A stretch of DNA of 52,059 nucleotides from assembly GCA_030427205.1 (NCBI GenBank), contig JAUHXC010000059.1:1-52059 (forward strand), given 5' to 3'. Under the pieces are notes generated by a model. The model did no database searches. It had not been told where the DNA came from and worked only from the letters and a program-made list of their open reading frames with translations. The DNA comes from a bacterium. Lineage in GTDB: Bacteria; Myxococcota_A; Bradymonadia; UBA7976; UBA1532. Shown here in pieces: positions 19,581 to 28,198 of this stretch; position 1 is the stretch's first letter; each line of letters opens with the position of its first letter. A program made the translations under genes and the position numbers.

Positions 19581-19931
19581 CCGACCGGGGTCGGGTCAAG
19601 AAGAGGGTCCTCGCCGCCGCGCGGCGCCGGACTCACCCCCCACCTGCACCGGACGGGGCCTGATCTTTTCGAGAAGCCCTGCCGCACCCGGCACACCGGG
19701 CATCCTACTCCGATCCCGCCGAATTGCACGCCTTGTGGCCATCGGCCGCCATCGGCCGGCCCGGACCGGCGGGGCGACCTGCCTCATTTGCGGGTCGCGG
19801 CGGGTCGTCGCGACCCGCTCCGAGCGCCTCGAGGGCGTTCTCGGCGCCCGAGACGGGGCCGGAACGGATCGTGCTGTATCACCGGGCAACCATCAACCGC
19901 CGGTCCGCCGGCCTCATCCGGGAGAAAGCCC
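19581..19931. other. Divergent intergenic region with perfect hairpin
   Basis: This 350-base gap separates the kinase (leftward) from the small rightward gene and must hold both promoters. GCGGGTCGCG at 19790-19799 is the exact inverse of CGCGACCCGC at 19809-19818, with a 9-base gap, which could be an operator or an RNA hairpin. I see no tRNA or small gene. Confidence 0.5.
19790..19818. promoter_or_regulatory. Perfect 10-bp inverted repeat, possible operator or hairpin
   Basis: Two 10-base arms, exactly complementary, flank a 9-base loop (GCGGGTCGT). They lie 114 bases upstream of the small gene and 210 bases upstream of the kinase. No U-tract follows, so a terminator is less likely. Function is not determined. 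Confidence 0.4.
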
Positions 19932-20540
19932 ATGGCACGCGCCCTGACTCTGTCGACCTACCTCGAGAACCACCCCATCGCCGACGCCGCCGATGAGCGC
20001 CTGCTCGCCCGGGCGGCCGCCGAGGTGCTCGCCGGCGACGGGCGCAGCCCGACCGACGACGAGCGCGCGTGGTACGAGCCGTATACCCCGCAGGTCGATA
20101 CCCCGCTGTTCGATCTGGTCGACGCGCCGCTCGAGCCCGGCGACGTCGCCGAGCTCGACCCGAGCAAACGCAATACGATCTACGCCATCTGCCAGGTGCT
20201 CGCGCGCGCCGACGGTGATCCCGACCCGCGCCAGCGCAAGGGCATCAATCGGCTGCAGGCGGTGCTCGACGTCGACGCCGTCGAGGCCGAGCTGCTCGAG
20301 CACGCCGCCCGCGATCACATCCTCGAGACCGCGCCCACCACGCCGATGGACGTGCGCGGGCTGCAGGACGAGGCGCCGGACGACCGCGGGCCCGAGCATC
20401 GGCGGCACCGCGCCTTTCGCGAGCAGCGGGCCGATCGCCTGCGCGCCCGTCACTCGCCCCGGCGGCATACGTCGGTGCACGGGCCGAGCCCGCTGGGCGT
20501 CTTCGGCAGCGTGCGCGCCCGCTCGCTGGAGAAGGGCTGA
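19932..20540 (+). CDS. Small hypothetical acidic protein
   Basis: 202 residues from ATG 19932 with GGAGAAA upstream. The sequence is charged and helical (RNTIYAICQVLARADGDPDP, AELLEHAARDHI), with an Arg/His-rich C-terminus. There is no signal peptide or membrane helix, so it is probably cytoplasmic. The stretch after SKRNTIYAIC faintly recalls TerB-like helical domains, but I cannot support that. It is transcribed away from the kinase and converges on the barrel gene. Confidence 0.55.
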   Translation: MARALTLSTYLENHPIADAADERLLARAAAEVLAGDGRSPTDDERAWYEPYTPQVDTPLFDLVDAPLEPGDVAELDPSKRNTIYAICQVLARADGDPDPRQRKGINRLQAVLDVDAVEAELLEHAARDHILETAPTTPMDVRGLQDEAPDDRGPEHRRHRAFREQRADRLRARHSPRRHTSVHGPSPLGVFGSVRARSLEKG

Positions 20541-20558
20541 GAGACCGTCAGGCGCGGA

Positions 20559-22223
20559 TCAGAGGTCGAGGGTGGTGATCAGGTCGAGGCGGGCCCCGGC
20601 GAACTCGGGGTAGATCCGGCAGACGCCGCCGACGCACTTGAGCCCGCCGCGCTGGGTGCCGGCGAGCGCCCGCACCCGCAGGCGGCTGTCGAGGGTCCAG
20701 TCGACGATGCCGGCGTAGTAGACGCTGCGGCTGCCGGCCTTGCTGTCGTCGTCGTCGTAGCCCAGTTCGAAGGTCAGCGCAAGCTGGTCGGCGAAGCTGC
20801 GCATCCAGCCGGCGTCGTGGCCGAACTCGACCCCGACGAGGGTGCTGCCGCGCAGGTTGGTCTTCTCGCCGTCGATCGTGAAGAGGGTCCGATACTCATT
20901 GAGCGTGCTCAGCGCGAGCGACCAGCCGTCGAAGGCGTGCAGCACGTCGCCCTCGCCGTGGGCCATGGTCTTGAGCTGGCGCTCCGTGTCGATGCCGGTG
21001 AGGCGCTCGTCGCGCCAGCCGCCGCTGGCCGACAACCGGCTGCTGCCCTCGGCGTAGTACAAGTCGACGCCGCCGTAGACGTGCAGCTGGGTCACCTCGC
21101 CTTCGCTCTCGCGATCGGTGAGCCGCAGCATACCGTTGGCGTAGAGAGTCGCGTCGCCGTCGAAGGCCGCATAGTCGATCCGCGCCCGCCCGCCGAGCAC
21201 GTCCCGGCTGTTGAGCACCTCCTGATCGATGCGCTCGAGCGTCGGCGGCTGGTTGTAGACGAAAGGCGACTGCAGCGCCGAGTTCTCGCTGCCGTCCAGG
21301 CCGATGCAGCGCACCCGATGCAGCCCGTCCTGCTCGGCGTCGAGGCAGTCGAGCAGGATGCCCTCGACCACCAGCCCCAGCGGATCGAAGTACAGCTCGG
21401 CCACCCCGTAGACCGCCAGCCCGTCGGTGACGTCCTCGCTGAGTTTGCCGAGCACGTCGATGACCCGGCTCGAGCGCTGCCAGTCGGCCTCCAGGTACAG
21501 CGAGCCGATGTCGGCCAGATCGGGCACCTCGACGCTGCCGCCGGCGCCCAGCATCCAGCCGTCGCGGCCGGTGGGCAGGGTCTGCACGTCGAGATAGACG
21601 GTGTGCAGGCCGACCTGCATCGGCCCCACGTCGCGCACCTTCACCTCGCCGCCGGCGACGATGTCGCCCGGGTCGGCGACGAACTTCTCCGAGACGTTGT
21701 CCAGGTTGACCGGGTTGGTCCGCCCGACGAAGCCGGCGACGTCGACGGTCTCGCCGAGCCACTGCGCCTGACCGCCGCGCACCGCGATGTCGACCCCGAT
21801 CTCGTCTTCCTTGCGCAGCGAGAGCAGGATGCCGCGGCCCAGCTGCCGGTAGAAGTCGCCCACGGTGAGCTTGAGGTCGCCGCCGCCGAGCTCGAGGCCA
21901 TAGCCGGCGGTGAACCGCTCGACCCGCGCGTCGTCGCGGAACTCGCCGTCGGCCTCGGCGAGAGCGGGCGGATCGACGAAGAGCATGCCGTCGACGCGCA
22001 CCGCGCTCGAGAAGCCGTCGGCCGCCGCGACGAGGTTGAGCCGATCGAGCAGGAGCCCGTAGGGCACCTCTTCGCCCCGGCGGGCGTCGTCGGTGAAGGT
22101 GTGCAGCCGGTACTGGGCGGTGGTCGAGTTGGTCATGCGCACCGGGCCGGCGAAGGCCGCCGGCGCGACCAGCGAGAGGCCGAGGGCGCCGAGCAGCGCG
22201 GCGGCCGGCGTGCGCGTACCCAT
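20559..22223 (-). CDS. Outer-membrane beta-barrel protein (DUF6029-like)
   Basis: 554 residues. A cleavable signal (ALLGALGLSLVAPAAFAG) is followed by alternating polar/aromatic strands throughout (VGDFYRQLGRGILLSLRKED, YAGIVDWTLDSRLRVRALAG), ending in a hydrophobic strand LITTLDL. This is consistent with a porin-sized barrel. Its ATG overlaps the TlpA-like gene's stop in TGATG; a GTG three bases earlier is possible. It is the last gene of the secreted-thioredoxin operon. A similar, unrelated-looking barrel ends the cytochrome operon at 35511-36887. Role is unknown; it may serve as a surface channel or the partner of the lipoproteins upstream. Confidence 0.7.
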   Translation of the reverse strand: MGTRTPAAALLGALGLSLVAPAAFAGPVRMTNSTTAQYRLHTFTDDARRGEEVPYGLLLDRLNLVAAADGFSSAVRVDGMLFVDPPALAEADGEFRDDARVERFTAGYGLELGGGDLKLTVGDFYRQLGRGILLSLRKEDEIGVDIAVRGGQAQWLGETVDVAGFVGRTNPVNLDNVSEKFVADPGDIVAGGEVKVRDVGPMQVGLHTVYLDVQTLPTGRDGWMLGAGGSVEVPDLADIGSLYLEADWQRSSRVIDVLGKLSEDVTDGLAVYGVAELYFDPLGLVVEGILLDCLDAEQDGLHRVRCIGLDGSENSALQSPFVYNQPPTLERIDQEVLNSRDVLGGRARIDYAAFDGDATLYANGMLRLTDRESEGEVTQLHVYGGVDLYYAEGSSRLSASGGWRDERLTGIDTERQLKTMAHGEGDVLHAFDGWSLALSTLNEYRTLFTIDGEKTNLRGSTLVGVEFGHDAGWMRSFADQLALTFELGYDDDDSKAGSRSVYYAGIVDWTLDSRLRVRALAGTQRGGLKCVGGVCRIYPEFAGARLDLITTLDL

Positions 22224-22756
22224 CACTTCTCGGCGAGCAGCGTCTGGATCTTGGCCTCGATCTTCACCTCGTCACCCGCCGAGAAGCTGTCGGCGGTCTC
22301 GGCGATGCGGTGCTGCCGGTCGAGGTAGAGGGTGAAGGGCATGACCCCCCGCGGGTTGAGCGCCTGCAGCAGCGAGCCGTCCTTGTCGAGCAGCTGCGGG
22401 ATCGCGAGCTTCTTGCGCTTCACGAAGCGCCGCACCGCCGACATCGTGCGCGGCCCGTCGGTATTGATCGCGAGCACCACCAGCCCCTGCTCGGCATACT
22501 TCTTCGCGAAGGCGTCGAGGAATGGCAGCTCCTGCTTGCACGGCTTGCACCACGTCGCCCAGAAGCTGACGAGCACCGCCTTGCCCGCGTAGTCGGAGAG
22601 CTTGACCCGCTTGCCGTCGAGGGTCTCGAGCGAGAAGTCGGCCACGGTCGGCCGCTCGGCGGCGGCCGCGCCGTCGGCGGCGCGCGCGGGCACGGCGGGC
22701 CAGATCAACGTCAACAGGCCGACGGCGGTGAGCAGCGGGAAGAGCACGAAGCGCAT
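22223..22756 (-). CDS. TlpA/ResA-type periplasmic thiol-disulfide protein
   Basis: 177 residues. ATG 22756 with AGGAG upstream; signal peptide or anchor at about 1-27 ending in ARA. The thioredoxin fold carries WCKPC in SFWATWCKPCKQELPFL and a cis-Pro region GVMPFTLYLD. Such proteins reduce or oxidise disulfides outside the cytoplasm. It lies between another redoxin lipoprotein and the barrel gene, so the operon encodes three thioredoxin folds in a row with the 24631 gene. A role in folding the barrel or Cys-rich lipoproteins is inference. Confidence 0.9.
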   Translation of the reverse strand: MRFVLFPLLTAVGLLTLIWPAVPARAADGAAAAERPTVADFSLETLDGKRVKLSDYAGKAVLVSFWATWCKPCKQELPFLDAFAKKYAEQGLVVLAINTDGPRTMSAVRRFVKRKKLAIPQLLDKDGSLLQALNPRGVMPFTLYLDRQHRIAETADSFSAGDEVKIEAKIQTLLAEK

Positions 22757-22777
22757 GGCGGACTCCTGCGAGGGGGT

Positions 22778-23422
22778 TCAGAGATAGGCGTTGATGACCG
22801 CGCGCACGTTGGCCTCGTTATAGCCGGTCTCCACCGAGATGATCTCCATCGTCTCGGCGTCGACCAGCATCACCATCGGCGTCAGATCGGCGTCGTAGTA
22901 GTTGCCGAGCACGAAGGGCTCGTCGGCGACGACGGGGAAGGTCAGCTCGAAGCGGCGCTGCCAGTTGGCGGCGTCCTGCGGCACGGCGGGCGCGAAGTTC
23001 TGGTCTTCGAAGACGGCGACCATCACCCCCAGCCCACGACAGGCGAACGCGTCGTGCAGGGCCTGCAGCTTGGGCTGCTCTTCGATACAGGCGCTGCACC
23101 AGCCCGACGCGGTGACGATCATCAGGAGCTTGTTGCCCGGCTGCTCGTACAGCGACCGCAGCTCGAAGCTCTCGCCCTCGGGGGTGACGAAGCTCAGGTT
23201 CTCGAGGGTCTCGCCGGTGCTGCGCCCGATGTTCTCGGTGGGGTAGTCGGTGCGCAGCGGGCCGTCGACGACCTCCGGCGGCAGACACGCGGCGGCGTCG
23301 TCGTCCGATCCACAGCCGGTCAGCCCCAGCAGGCCGACGGCGGCGAGCGCCAGAAGCAGCTGCGCGGCCGAACGCTTCACGGCGCCCGTCGATGCTCGGG
23401 TCGATACGCGGGAGAGGGCCAT
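22778..23422 (-). CDS. Redoxin-domain lipoprotein
   Basis: 214 residues from ATG 23422, with GGAGTGAAG immediately upstream. The signal peptide ends in the lipobox LTGC. The thioredoxin/AhpC-TSA-like domain has ASGWCSACIEEQPKL (CxxC with Ser-Ala) and a cis-Pro strand DLTPMVMLVD. Probably anchored to the outer or inner membrane with the active site in the periplasm. It sits 21 bases upstream of the TlpA-like gene. Confidence 0.85.
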   Translation of the reverse strand: MALSRVSTRASTGAVKRSAAQLLLALAAVGLLGLTGCGSDDDAAACLPPEVVDGPLRTDYPTENIGRSTGETLENLSFVTPEGESFELRSLYEQPGNKLLMIVTASGWCSACIEEQPKLQALHDAFACRGLGVMVAVFEDQNFAPAVPQDAANWQRRFELTFPVVADEPFVLGNYYDADLTPMVMLVDAETMEIISVETGYNEANVRAVINAYL

Positions 23423-23542
23423 CTTCACTCCAGGTCGGCCGCCCCGACGGGGCGGGTACGTCGATATTCGCCGAGGGCCATCATGCCCGCAGACGGGCAC
23501 GCCAGGCGCCTGGGGGGCAGTGTATGCCCCGGTTCGAGGGCC

Positions 23543-24634
23543 TCAGCGGGCCCGATAGCCCAACCACGTCAGGCAGGGCAGGCTCACGCCGGGGTCGGAG
23601 ACCACCATCGCGCCGTCGTCGCTCACCGTCGCGGTGCCGAACGTGGCCCACTCGCCCTCGCGGATGTGGCGGCCGTCCACGTTGCACTCGAGGCCGCCGA
23701 GCAAGTAGAGATCGACCGTCTCGCCGGGCTCGAGGCCGTCCTCGTTGGGGAAGCGCACCGCGTTGGGCCCGTCGCCGGGCAGCAGGTAGTCCTCGGGCGA
23801 GAACGCCCACATCGCATCGGGCACCGGGGTGCCTTCGAGGAAGCACAGCCCGCGCTCGGTCGGGTCGACCTTGCGCGCCCGCAGGGCGCCATAGCCGGCG
23901 TTGTTGAAGTCGAACGGGGTCAGATCGATCTCCAGCCCCGACGAGAAGACCACCGTCCGGCGGGCGTTGATGTCCCCCGGCTCGGGCCGCGAGCGCGGCG
24001 GGTGGGTGGCGTAGAGCACGTAGGGCTCGGCGAAGCTCATGCTGGGGCCGGCGCCGGCGATGTCGAAGTCACAGAACATCGACGCGCGGGGCGTGCCGGG
24101 CAGGATGGCCCGCAAGACGATCGACTCGGCGCAGCGGTCGCCGTCGGGCACGTTGATGGTGAAGACGCCGTCGGCGTCGGCGTTCGCCGGGCGGATGCAC
24201 TTGAGCATGCCCGACGGCGAGAGGGTGATGCACGCCTGGGCGAACGCCCCCGGCACCGGCCGGCCGATGCGATCGACGAGCCAGCCGCGCAGCGTGGCGA
24301 CGTACTCGCCCCCGCACGCCGGATCGGGCTGGGCGTCGGTCGCGGGGTCCATCATCACCGCGGCCGGGGTCTGATACGGCTGCGGCTCGCCCTCGTCGAG
24401 GTCGAACTCGCCTTCGCCTTCACCCTCGCCCTCGCCTTCACCCTCGCCTTCGCCTTCACCCTCGCCCTCGCCCTCGCCCTCGCCCTCGCCTTCGCCTTCA
24501 CCCTCCCCCTCGCCTTCACCTTCGCCCTCGCCCCCGACGCCCGTATCGGCGGCGTCGTCGGTGCTGGTGGTGCAGCCGGTGGCGATCAGCGCGGCGGCGA
24601 GCAAGGCCGCCCACAAGAGACGCGACGGGCTCAC
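23543..24634 (-). CDS. Lipoprotein with long Gly-Glu repeat and carboxypeptidase-regulatory-like domain
   Basis: 363 residues. The start is GTG, overlapping the upstream stop as GTGA. Lipobox LIATGC is followed by a short Ser/Thr/Asp segment and 21 Gly-Glu dipeptides (24407-24532). The globular part (about 100-360) begins with LRGWLVDRIGRPVPGAFAQA...DADGVFTINVP, which resembles a carboxypeptidase-regulatory-like beta-sandwich, with scattered Cys. The Gly-Glu stalk is probably an acidic spacer lifting the domain from the membrane. No enzymatic motif is visible. Confidence 0.75.
   Translation of the reverse strand: MSPSRLLWAALLAAALIATGCTTSTDDAADTGVGGEGEGEGEGEGEGEGEGEGEGEGEGEGEGEGEGEGEGEGEGEFDLDEGEPQPYQTPAAVMMDPATDAQPDPACGGEYVATLRGWLVDRIGRPVPGAFAQACITLSPSGMLKCIRPANADADGVFTINVPDGDRCAESIVLRAILPGTPRASMFCDFDIAGAGPSMSFAEPYVLYATHPPRSRPEPGDINARRTVVFSSGLEIDLTPFDFNNAGYGALRARKVDPTERGLCFLEGTPVPDAMWAFSPEDYLLPGDGPNAVRFPNEDGLEPGETVDLYLLGGLECNVDGRHIREGEWATFGTATVSDDGAMVVSDPGVSLPCLTWLGYRAR
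24407..24532. repeat. Hexanucleotide array encoding 21 Gly-Glu dipeptides
   Basis: The coding-strand unit is GGNGAR, mostly GGCGAG or GGTGAA, repeated 21 times without interruption. Variation is synonymous, which points to selection on the dipeptide rather than only recent slippage. Changes in copy number would keep the frame. Confidence 0.9.
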
Positions 24635-26199
24635 ATCTCCTCCAGGGTCACCGTGTAGAGCCCGCTGGCGTTGTTGTAACCGTACACCTGCACATCGGCC
24701 GGGCCGAAGTAGTCGATGACCTCCTGGTCGTTGGTGCTGAAGCTGCCGACCGCTTCGCCGTTGGCGTTGGTCACCGCGGCGTCTGTGCGCTTGTCCCACA
24801 GCACCATGTCGATGTCGCCCACGCTGTGCTGGAACTCCACCGTCAGCCGCCAGGCGCCCTGGATGCCGATACTGTAGAAGTCGACCGCCGGGTCGGTGCA
24901 CAGCCCCGCCTCGAAGGAGCCCGGCTGCAGGAAGCCGCTGTCGAGCACGGTGTCGTTGGGCTCGTAGATCTCTTCGTCTTCGGGATCGCACGCGGCGACG
25001 AAGGGCGGGCGGTAGGGCGGCGGGTTGCTCCAGTCGGCCTCGACGTCGGCGACGATGTCGGGCAGCGGCAGGTAGTACTGGCCGATGCCCTGGTCGGCGA
25101 TGACCTGCATGTCGCGCTTGCGCACCACCCACACCTGGGGGAACGCGTCGACGTTGGGCTGGTTCTGCACGAAGGCCCGCGCCGGCTGGCCGTTGTTGAA
25201 CGAGTCGGCGTCGCCCACCCGGATGCCGGCGCCTTCACCGATGAGGCGGCCGATGTGCATGAAGGTGAAGTCGCTGCCGCTGGGGTTGTAGTTGTAGTCC
25301 TGGGCCCCGATGTAGAGCACCTGCGCCCCGGCCGCCTCGAGCGAGTCGGCGATGGGGTTGAGCAGGTTCTGGGTGTACTGGGTGCACGGGCTGCACCAGC
25401 CGGCGCCGAGCTTGATGATCAAGGCCTGCTTGTCGTCGTACTCCGGGTCGCAGAAGAAGGCCTCCATGCCGAACTCCATCTGCGTGCCGTCGGGCTGGTA
25501 GGCGTTGTTCCAGCTCAGGTTGGGCGCGGTCTGCCCGAAGCCGAAGTAGCTGCCGCCCTCGGGATAGGGGCAGACGACCTCGACCTCCAGCTCGCCCTCG
25601 ACGTCGCCGATGGCGGCGACCGCCCGGGTCGAGCCCCGGCGCAGCGCGGTGAAGACGCCGCCTTCGATCTGAGCGACGCTCTCGTTGCCCACCCGCCACT
25701 CGACCTCGCCGGTGACGTCGGCCTCGGCGCCGTCGTCGTAGACCGCCGTGGCGGCCAGGGTCAGGCTCTCGCCGCGCTCGAGGGCCGGGTCGGCGCCGTC
25801 GGCGACGGTGACCCGGATCTCGGCCACGCCGATCGGGGCCACGGCGATCTCCTTGGGCTCGGAGCGCACGCCTTCGTAGATGACGACCACCTCGACGCTG
25901 CCCGGGGCGATGGCCTCGAGCTGCCCCGGCTGGTTGGGGTCGAAGACGGCCACCGCCTCGTCGCTGCTGGTCCACTCGGCGTCGGCGGTGATCTCGATGA
26001 AGGTGCCGTCCTCATAGGTCGCGACGGACTGCAGCTGAATCCGCTCGCCGATGAGCATGCTGTCGCCGCCCTGAATGCTCACGCTCTGCACCGTGCCCGG
26101 GTCGGGGTCGACGCCGTCGCCTCCGCCTCCGTCCGGGGTGCATGCCACGGCCAGCATGGCGGCCAACCCGAACGTGAACAACATCTCCCAGCGCTTCAT
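24631..26199 (-). CDS. Lipoprotein with Big2-like domains, thioredoxin fold and C-terminal PPC-like domain
   Basis: 522 residues from ATG 26199, with AGGAG upstream. Lipobox LAVACTPDG. Two bacterial Ig-like (Big2) domains follow: about 40-120 with IQLQSVATYEDGTFIEIT, and about 125-205 with LTLAATAVYDDGAEADVT. The thioredoxin-like domain has GAGWCSPCTQYTQ. The C-terminal about 100 residues (YEPNDTVLDSG...YSIGIQG) look like a pre-peptidase C-terminal beta domain. First gene of the five-gene operon down to 20559, with a GTGA overlap to the next. Probably a surface redox protein. Confidence 0.82.
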   Translation of the reverse strand: MKRWEMLFTFGLAAMLAVACTPDGGGGDGVDPDPGTVQSVSIQGGDSMLIGERIQLQSVATYEDGTFIEITADAEWTSSDEAVAVFDPNQPGQLEAIAPGSVEVVVIYEGVRSEPKEIAVAPIGVAEIRVTVADGADPALERGESLTLAATAVYDDGAEADVTGEVEWRVGNESVAQIEGGVFTALRRGSTRAVAAIGDVEGELEVEVVCPYPEGGSYFGFGQTAPNLSWNNAYQPDGTQMEFGMEAFFCDPEYDDKQALIIKLGAGWCSPCTQYTQNLLNPIADSLEAAGAQVLYIGAQDYNYNPSGSDFTFMHIGRLIGEGAGIRVGDADSFNNGQPARAFVQNQPNVDAFPQVWVVRKRDMQVIADQGIGQYYLPLPDIVADVEADWSNPPPYRPPFVAACDPEDEEIYEPNDTVLDSGFLQPGSFEAGLCTDPAVDFYSIGIQGAWRLTVEFQHSVGDIDMVLWDKRTDAAVTNANGEAVGSFSTNDQEVIDYFGPADVQVYGYNNASGLYTVTLEEM

Positions 26200-26418
26200 C
26201 AGGCACTCCTCCGGTCTCACCCGCCGCGCGGTGACGTGCGCGGCCGCCGCCAACTTACCAGCAACCGCCGTCGCGCGCCGAGCGCATCGGACACAGGTCG
26301 CCGATCGGTGCATACGACGGCGGCGGGAAAATGTGACAGGGCAACTCTTTTCACCCCCCACTCGGGCGCCGGGTCCGAGGGACCGGGCGGATCGGGCGGG
26401 CGCGCCCGCGGGCCGAGG

Positions 26419-27138
26419 TCAGTGGTGGTGGGGGCCATCGTCGTCTTCGCCGTCGAACAGCGGCGGGCCGGGCACGAAGTCGCGGAACAGCTGCTCGCGC
26501 ACCAGCCACAGCTCGGGGAAGAAGGTCTGCCGCGTCCCGTGCTCGAGCAGGTCGGCCGGCGCGCCCTTGAGGCTCGGCGTACGCCCGCCGATGATGCGCC
26601 GCACCAGCACCAGGTGCCGCTGACGGAACTGCTGGAACGCCTCGTCGAAGTCGACGAGCGCTTCGAGCAGCGCGAAGAGCTCGGCGTCGCGCGCCGGCTC
26701 GCGGTGCAGGTCGATGAGCTTGACCCCGCGGCGCCCGAGCAGCGCCTTGGTCGCGGCGCGCAGCTTCGCCGGCTTGGCCAGCAACGCGTTGAAGCCCGGG
26801 CTCTCCTGGCCGCTGCCCCGGCCGAGGGCGCTGCGGACGGTGAAGTAGGCCCGCGGGCTCATGGTCTCGAGCAGCCGCAGCTGGCCGGCCATCAGCCGGC
26901 AGATGAGATACATGCGATGCAGGGTATTGCGCGCCTCGGCGAGCCGATCGGCCTCGATGCGCGCGGTGGCCAGCGCCAGCTCGTGCTGGCAGAGCTTCAT
27001 CCACAGCTCTTCGACCTGATGCACGACCTGAAACGCCATCTCGTCGTGGCAGACCAGCTCGTCGTCGGTCTTCTGCAGGCCGAGCAGCTCTTCGGTGCGG
27101 ATGTATTTCTCGTATTCGGTGATCTCGCGTGCGCTCAC
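26419..27138 (-). CDS. Tryptophan 2,3-dioxygenase-family haem protein
   Basis: 239 residues, slightly shorter than canonical enzymes (about 280). Family motifs: YEKYIRTEELLGLQ, DEMAFQVVHQVEELWMKL, LETMSPRAYFTVRSALGRGS and the C-terminal FFPELWLVREQLF. TDO opens the indole ring of tryptophan using haem and O2, the first step of the kynurenine route. No other kynurenine gene is nearby, so the substrate may differ. The GTG start overlaps the YgfZ stop as GTGA, so an in-frame extension upstream is discarded. Ends in an acidic then His-rich tail (GEDDDGPHHH). Confidence 0.82.
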   Translation of the reverse strand: MSAREITEYEKYIRTEELLGLQKTDDELVCHDEMAFQVVHQVEELWMKLCQHELALATARIEADRLAEARNTLHRMYLICRLMAGQLRLLETMSPRAYFTVRSALGRGSGQESPGFNALLAKPAKLRAATKALLGRRGVKLIDLHREPARDAELFALLEALVDFDEAFQQFRQRHLVLVRRIIGGRTPSLKGAPADLLEHGTRQTFFPELWLVREQLFRDFVPGPPLFDGEDDDGPHHH

Positions 27139-28166
27139 GCTGCCTCCGTCGGGCCATGCACCGGCTGGGCGACGCCGCCGCCCACCCGCCACGGGCCGCC
27201 GGCTTTGGCCGCCCGGTGTTTGATCAGGGCCAGGGCCACCGCGCCGTCGCCGGTCGGCGCGACGCTGGTCAGGGTGCCGACCGCTTTGCCCGCTTCGTCG
27301 GTGAGGGCGTCTCCGGGCGCGACGGCGCGGTCGATGCTGAGCCGCATCAGCCGACGGGCGGGGCGGCCGAGCGCGATGGTGCGCTCGATGACCTCCTGGC
27401 CGGGATAGCAGCCCTTGCCTTCGGTGATGCCATCCATGCCGCCCATCTCGAGCGGGCTGGCGTGCGGCCCGAGCTCGTGGGGGTGCGCCGGCCGGCCGGC
27501 GGCGATGCGCGCGGCGTCGAGGGCGTCGAATCCCACCGGGCGGGCGCCGGCGGTGAGCGCGGCGCGCCAGATGGCGGGGTAGGCGCCGGCCGGAAAGATC
27601 AGCACGTAGCCCGGCGCGGCGGTGCGGTCGCGGCGCACGATACGCAGCGTGACCTCTGCGACGGCACCGCTCGCATGATCGCCCGGCTGCGCCGGCGCCT
27701 CGAGGCCCATCGCGGCCAGCGCTGCCGCGGCCCGTGGCCCGTGCAGCTCGAGCGCGCTCTCGGCGCCCGCGTCGGGCTCGAATGCCAGCCGCTCGCCGAA
27801 GTGGAACATGTCCAGCTTCTCGATGATCTCGGCCCCATGCCCCGGGCTGGCGTCGGTGACGAAGGACTCGCCGTCGAGGCGATAGAGGTCGAAGGCGAGC
27901 TGGATGCGCCCGCGGGCGTCGAGCAGGAAGGCGCGCCCGCCCTGCCCGGGCTGCATGGTCTTGACGCCGACGGTCAAGAGCCGGTCGAGGAACGACTCGG
28001 CGTCGGGCCCGACCACGCCGATCCGGTCGCGATGGTCGGCGTCGACGAGGCCGACCCCGTCGGCCAGGGTCGCCCGCTCGACATCGACGGCGCCGAAGCG
28101 GCGCACCACGCCGCCGTCGACGACCGCGCCGGCCTCTTTCAGGATGCTGTCTCGATCTGCGTGCAC
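27135..28166 (-). CDS. ygfZ: YgfZ/GcvT-like folate-binding protein
   Basis: 343 residues. The diagnostic signature KGCYPGQEVIERT is present with its Cys. The N-terminal GcvT-like folate-binding barrel (GVGLVDADHRDRIGVVGPDA) and the C-terminal beta domain are intact. YgfZ (IBA57 type) uses tetrahydrofolate to support repair or assembly of Fe-S enzymes in the cytoplasm. Start GTG 28166. It is followed by the dioxygenase gene in a GTGA overlap. The Fe-S-rich electron-transfer operon in this window would benefit from such a factor, though linkage is not close. Confidence 0.88.
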   Translation of the reverse strand: MHADRDSILKEAGAVVDGGVVRRFGAVDVERATLADGVGLVDADHRDRIGVVGPDAESFLDRLLTVGVKTMQPGQGGRAFLLDARGRIQLAFDLYRLDGESFVTDASPGHGAEIIEKLDMFHFGERLAFEPDAGAESALELHGPRAAAALAAMGLEAPAQPGDHASGAVAEVTLRIVRRDRTAAPGYVLIFPAGAYPAIWRAALTAGARPVGFDALDAARIAAGRPAHPHELGPHASPLEMGGMDGITEGKGCYPGQEVIERTIALGRPARRLMRLSIDRAVAPGDALTDEAGKAVGTLTSVAPTGDGAVALALIKHRAAKAGGPWRVGGGVAQPVHGPTEAA

Positions 28167-28198
28167 TGCTCGATCTCCTCGCGGCCGCCGTCGCCGAT

